A stretch of 64,000 nucleotides of DNA from NCBI RefSeq assembly GCF_029210385.1, contig NZ_JARGDQ010000006.1, forward strand, positions 124,001 to 188,000. Direction: 5' to 3'. This DNA is from Desulfurivibrio dismutans. GTDB lineage: Bacteria > Desulfobacterota > Desulfobulbia > Desulfobulbales > Desulfurivibrionaceae. This document shows, piece by piece, positions 61,136 to 64,000 of the stretch; position 1 is the first letter of the stretch; the number at the start of each line of letters is the position of its first letter. The translations under genes were made by a program, and so were the position numbers. Under the pieces are notes generated by a model. The model ran no database searches. It saw only the letters and a program-made list of their open reading frames with translations, and was not told where the DNA came from.

Positions 61136-61489
61136 TTATTCTTCGCCCTTGAACAGTTGAGCTCGCAGACGAGCCACATAGGCGAGCAAAATCTGCTGAC
61201 CCGCCTCATCAAGGTCCATCAGGTCAATCCCACACAGGTAATCATTACCTTCACGGGAAATATGCACCACCTTCCCGGTGGCCCGCAAATTGGCGTCTCC
61301 CAGCTTGAGTTCCACCGCCAGTGGAGGACCAGCTGGTTCAAAGGATTCAGGCGGCCTGAAACGGATCCCGATCCCGTGGTTGCTCAAGTTAAAAATCTCC
61401 TGTTGCCGGCCATTGACTTTTACCGCCACATCATCAAGCCCGGCAACCGGAAGCCGGAAGCTGTGGCGGGTAACCTGTTCCTGATCCAT
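61136..61489 (-). CDS. PilZ-domain protein (divergent)
   Basis: 117 residues. FNLSNHGIGIRFRP near residue 33 matches the D/NxSxxG element of PilZ domains, and the strand pattern to residue 95 (ELKLGDANLRATGKVVHISREGNDYLCGIDL) fits the beta barrel. The N-terminal RxxxR motif is weak (TRHSFRLPV), so c-di-GMP binding is uncertain. ATG with AGGTGG upstream. It lies 99 bases downstream of cheC and is coupled to the small gene after it. Confidence 0.7.
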   Translation of the reverse strand: MDQEQVTRHSFRLPVAGLDDVAVKVNGRQQEIFNLSNHGIGIRFRPPESFEPAGPPLAVELKLGDANLRATGKVVHISREGNDYLCGIDLMDLDEAGQQILLAYVARLRAQLFKGEE

Positions 61490-61587
61490 CTAGCCACCTA
61501 TTACCGTGAAATGGTTTCCCCTCTATTGTTTCCCCACATTCAGCCATAACCTTATGAGACGCCGACCGGCCAAGCGATCTCTACCGG

Positions 61588-62238
61588 CTAAAATTTGGCG
61601 ACAAAGTTCTTGAGCGCCGCCTTGAGCCATTGCATCGATTCCTCGCCGGCGACCAGAAAAAGAAAGCCTTTAACGTCCTTATCCTCAAAATTGAAAACCG
61701 TTTTAATCATAATCGCCATCTTGTCCGGATCGTTGAGCTTGGAGGAAATCGCCGTCGTCGAAGGGTTGTCAATTACCACTTGGGGCACCAGACGGGGCGG
61801 AGAAAATGAAACATTGTCGTCCAACAGTTCCGCCACTTTGCCGACACAAGCACCGATAAGGATATTGCCCACCTCCAACAGGGTCTCCTTTTCCAGCAGC
61901 GGGCTCTCTGCCCCCAGAGACAGATCATCATCGTCGAACAGACTGATCAATCCTTTGCTGGCCGACGACGGAAAAGCAAGAAAGGCCGAACCGGTGTACT
62001 TGCCCCAAAAATTCTGTTCAATCATGTTCAGGGTGTCATCGGTTTTGGTGTCCTGCTTAATCCATTGCAGCAGGTCATCGGCCTTAAGAAATTCCACCCG
62101 GGGAGCGGTCAACAGGATCCGGATATCCACCACCCTGGCAAGATCCGCAGAGGCCTTACCGAAGGCAATATTCATGACCTCCTCCAGGATATTCGCATCG
62201 TTTTGCGAGAATGTGGATTCCGCTTGAGATGTGTTCAT
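61588..62238 (-). CDS. CheC-like CheY-P phosphatase
   Basis: 216 residues. CheC/CheX/FliY proteins dephosphorylate CheY-P. Both family motifs are seen: ILEEVMNIAFGKASADLA near residue 18 and LLEVGNILIGACVGKVAELL near residue 120, each with the Glu and Asn that act on the phosphate. Flanking strands also fit. It lies 16 bases downstream of the cheY-like gene, its likely substrate. No flagellar genes are near, so the target may be twitching or another surface behaviour. Confidence 0.85.
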   Translation of the reverse strand: MNTSQAESTFSQNDANILEEVMNIAFGKASADLARVVDIRILLTAPRVEFLKADDLLQWIKQDTKTDDTLNMIEQNFWGKYTGSAFLAFPSSASKGLISLFDDDDLSLGAESPLLEKETLLEVGNILIGACVGKVAELLDDNVSFSPPRLVPQVVIDNPSTTAISSKLNDPDKMAIMIKTVFNFEDKDVKGFLFLVAGEESMQWLKAALKNFVAKF

Positions 62239-62254
62239 TTTGTCCCTGCCTTAT

Positions 62255-62620
62255 CTATATCAGACCAATTTTTGAAAAACCTTCGGCCAGCGCTTCCGAC
62301 GAGGGAGGCTTGGGAATAACCATGGCGGCACCCAAAGCCATAACTTTCTCGTAAGCTTTCGGTTGAATATCGGCGGTGAGCACGATTACCTTGGCGTCGG
62401 GGGCGATCTTTTTGATCTCTTCAAGGGCCTCAAAGCCATCCATCACCGGCATGGTGAGATCCAGCAAGGTGGCATCCGGTCGGACTTCCTGAAATTTTTC
62501 CAGGCCCTGACGGCCGTCGCTGGCCTCGTACAACTCAAATTCTTGATCCTTGGGCAGACATTTCTTGATGATCGAACGTGATACCGGCGAATCATCAACA
62601 ACCAACAGCTTTTTTGACAT
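62255..62620 (-). CDS. Single-domain CheY-like response regulator
   Basis: 121 residues from ATG 62620, preceded by GGAGGGAGG; the open frame extending upstream is ignored. Receiver-domain residues are in place: KLLVVDDSP (acid pair), DATLLDLTMPVMDG near residue 55 (phospho-Asp), VIVLTAD (Thr) and IPKPPSS (Lys). There is no output domain, so it signals by protein contact, as CheY does. It sits between PAS and CheC genes; the kinase that feeds it is not in this cluster. Confidence 0.92.
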   Translation of the reverse strand: MSKKLLVVDDSPVSRSIIKKCLPKDQEFELYEASDGRQGLEKFQEVRPDATLLDLTMPVMDGFEALEEIKKIAPDAKVIVLTADIQPKAYEKVMALGAAMVIPKPPSSEALAEGFSKIGLI

Positions 62621-62642
62621 AACCTCCCTCCGGAAAACTCTA

Positions 62643-63257
62643 TTATCGATTAGTGCCAGCAATCTCCGAGAGAATATCCACCAGTTGGTCGCCAATTATG
62701 GTGTGAGTATCTTTGTCTTTTGGTGGTTTGCCGTGCTTGGCCAAAACCTCTTTGCTGGAGGTCGGTAAAAGTTCATCAAGGATGGATTGGGCCTCGTCCG
62801 CCGGAATTTCTTCCTTGTCGACATACTTCTCAAGCAGAGTCAACAGGGCGGAGGCAAGGTTGGTTTCGTAAATATAGGCCTCGGTGACGTCATTCACCGA
62901 GATGTAGACATACTCAATCTCTTTTTTTTCATTCCGCAACGGACCCATGGTGCAGCTCTGCTGCATATAGTTGATCTCCGAAACAAAATTACTTTCCGGC
63001 TTGAAAGGGAAAATGTAGCCGTAGAGCTTCTGGGGAAAGAAGTAATGATTGCCGAAGGTAACCACTGCCCTGAAATTGCGCAGAAATTTTTTGTTTCTAA
63101 AATGCGGATAAAAATCAAATATCGTCGCCCCTTTAATTTCCTTAAAGGGGATGCCACTATGCACCGCCATCCACCGATTCCAGTACCTTACCCTGAAATC
63201 CCGGTCGAGGATAACCAGCCCCAAATCGATGGAGTCCAAAATCTGATTAAGAATCAT
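62643..63257 (-). CDS. PAS-domain signalling protein
   Basis: 204 residues. Residues about 1-135 are a PAS domain (ILDSIDLGLVILDRDFRVRYWNRWMAVHSGI at the start; a PAC-like end, EKKEIEYVYISVNDVTEAYIYE). The rest is helical (LASALLTLLEKYVDKEEIPADEAQSILDELL) with a charged tail. No kinase, GGDEF or methyl-accepting domain is present, so it probably senses a ligand or redox state and passes this on by contact. First gene of the PAS-cheY-cheC-PilZ-parA series; the cheY start is 22 bases after its stop. Confidence 0.8.
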   Translation of the reverse strand: MILNQILDSIDLGLVILDRDFRVRYWNRWMAVHSGIPFKEIKGATIFDFYPHFRNKKFLRNFRAVVTFGNHYFFPQKLYGYIFPFKPESNFVSEINYMQQSCTMGPLRNEKKEIEYVYISVNDVTEAYIYETNLASALLTLLEKYVDKEEIPADEAQSILDELLPTSSKEVLAKHGKPPKDKDTHTIIGDQLVDILSEIAGTNR

Positions 63258-63348
63258 TGGCGGTTTGCCTGCGGAAGCTACCTGCTATGTCGGCAGTATA
63301 AGTTGATAGTTTCAAACAAATTTGAACCTGACCGCAATTAGCAGGTAT

Positions 63349-63375
63349 CTTATAGCAAACAATCTATTTTGGCAA
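63349..63375 (-). promoter_or_regulatory. Possible promoter of the PAS-cheY-cheC operon
   Basis: On the minus strand TTGCCA, 15 bases, then TATAAG preceded by TGC (extended -10 form), 92 bases upstream of the PAS gene start. The spacer is short, but the extended -10 supports it. Confidence 0.35.
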
Positions 63376-63439
63376 GAAATTCATGGCACTGGCAACCCGG
63401 CAAGCAAGCCCTGACGCTGTCCAACGGGGAACACCGGGC

Positions 63440-63482
63440 AAAAAAAAAGCACTCGACGCCTGGCGGCGGCCGAGTGCTTTTA
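63440..63482 (-). terminator. Rho-independent terminator of fhs
   Basis: Perfect 7-bp stem GCACTCG/CGAGTGC with adjoining A/T pairs. On the minus strand it is followed by nine T residues, 28 bases after the fhs stop. A classic intrinsic terminator; the other strand also has a short T-run, so it may work both ways. Confidence 0.88.
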
Positions 63483-63510
63483 GCGACCCGTTTTTAACTG
63501 GCCAGGATGA

Positions 63511-64000
63511 CTAGAACACGCCTTTTACCTTACCGGTTTCCACATCCACGTCGATCCGGCGGTAGGCCGGGTCGGAGGCGGTGCCGGGCATCAGGCTGAT
63601 GGTGCCGGCCACCGGCACGACGAAGCCGGCGCCCTTGTAGGTGAGAATATCGCGTACCGGCAGGGTCCAGCCCTTGGGCACGCCCTTAAGGCTGGGATCG
63701 TGGGACAGCGACAGGTGGCTCTTGACCATGCAGGTGCCCATCTCCTTCATCTCCGGGTCGGCCTCCATGCGCTTGAGCTTAGCCTTGGCATCGGGGGTGT
63801 AGCTGACGCCGTCGGCGCCGTACACTTCCTTGGCGATCAGTTCGATGCGTTTCTCAAGCGGGGTGTCCAGCTCGTAGAGGAAACGGAAATCGTTCTCTTC
63901 CTCGCAGGCATCCACCACCGCGTCGGCAAATTCCAGGGCGCCGTCGCCGCCGTGTTCCCAGTGACGGGACAGGGCCACCCGGGCACCGGCGGCCTCACAG
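63511..64000 (-). CDS. fhs: Formate--tetrahydrofolate ligase, C-terminal part (5' cut by window edge)
   Basis: The last 162 codons are present; the frame is open to the right edge. Fhs uses ATP to join formate and THF to 10-formyl-THF, the step before FolD in the methyl branch of the Wood-Ljungdahl pathway. The text [28 protein letters not shown], then [35 protein letters not shown] and the closing [13 protein letters not shown] are typical of the Fhs C-terminus. It is followed by a strong terminator, so it is not in one transcript with the folD operon 8.5 kb away, although on the same strand. Confidence 0.97.
   Translation of the reverse strand, partial: CEAAGARVALSRHWEHGGDGALEFADAVVDACEEENDFRFLYELDTPLEKRIELIAKEVYGADGVSYTPDAKAKLKRMEADPEMKEMGTCMVKSHLSLSHDPSLKGVPKGWTLPVRDILTYKGAGFVVPVAGTISLMPGTASDPAYRRIDVDVETGKVKGVF

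Noticed and set aside
1-64000. tRNA, rRNA, CRISPR array, insertion sequence or prophage
   Set aside because: None recognised by eye; repeats present are palindromes and a ~111 bp dispersed repeat, not spacer-repeat arrays, and no transposase or integrase is coded.

Overview
This 64 kb window is high-GC Gram-negative bacterial chromosome carrying core housekeeping genes and a large carbon-fixation operon. The gene set suggests an anaerobic, probably autotrophic Desulfobacterota member of the Desulfobulbales type. The evidence is lpxB and an AsmA-like envelope protein, a complete acetyl-CoA synthase/CO dehydrogenase operon, an Hdr/Mvh-type electron module, selenoproteins, and DUF4911 next to miaB. 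A Desulfurivibrio-like organism is my best guess, but that is inference and was not searched. I found no rRNA, tRNA, phage, IS element or CRISPR array.

Layout. 1-6.5 kb: lon 3' end, MscS channel, MFS transporter, M50 protease, a ParB-like protein, a RibD-C-like reductase, a PP-loop protein and ung. 6.5-11 kb (minus): serC, a radical SAM protein, rlmN and cobT. 11-18.7 kb (plus): miaA-pgsA-recJ, then purB-DUF4911-miaB-PHP. 18.7-22.5 kb (minus): DUF2914, an HhH protein, cimA and lysC. 23-25 kb (plus): an M23 peptidase and trmL. 25-27 kb (minus): a Gfo/Idh oxidoreductase and lpxB. 27-33 kb (plus): an NSS transporter and a giant AsmA-like protein. 33-36 kb (minus): a TPR protein, a heme-binding sensor kinase and a PilZ protein. 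36-37 kb: nadC.

Core of the window, 37.2-55.0 kb, all minus strand: folD, cooS, a metF-acsD fusion, acsB, acsC, a giant formate dehydrogenase fused to a GltD-like FAD/Fe-S module, a tandem hdrA, and mvhD. With fhs entering at the right edge, these cover nearly every step of the bacterial Wood-Ljungdahl pathway plus a formate-linked Hdr/Mvh electron-transfer module. The three last genes are each interrupted by one in-frame UGA exactly where the families carry a conserved Cys or Sec. Each UGA is followed by a SECIS-like hairpin. I therefore call FdhA, HdrA and MvhD as full-length selenoproteins.

55.4-63.3 kb is a surface-motility and signalling region: a PilB-type ATPase with a C-terminal cyclic-nucleotide-binding domain, a divergent very acidic zinc-ribbon protein, and a minus-strand set coding PAS, CheY, CheC, PilZ, a small basic-linker protein and a zinc-ribbon ParA ATPase.

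Overlaid on this is a family of six ~104-110 bp long palindromes. Four lie at gene junctions in or at the end of the Wood-Ljungdahl operon, one lies between recJ and purB, and one is inserted in frame inside rlmN. In each copy the two arms resemble each other, and two copies form the last codons and stop of a gene (nadC, fdhA). A second, ~111 bp repeat occurs upstream of lysC and of nadC.
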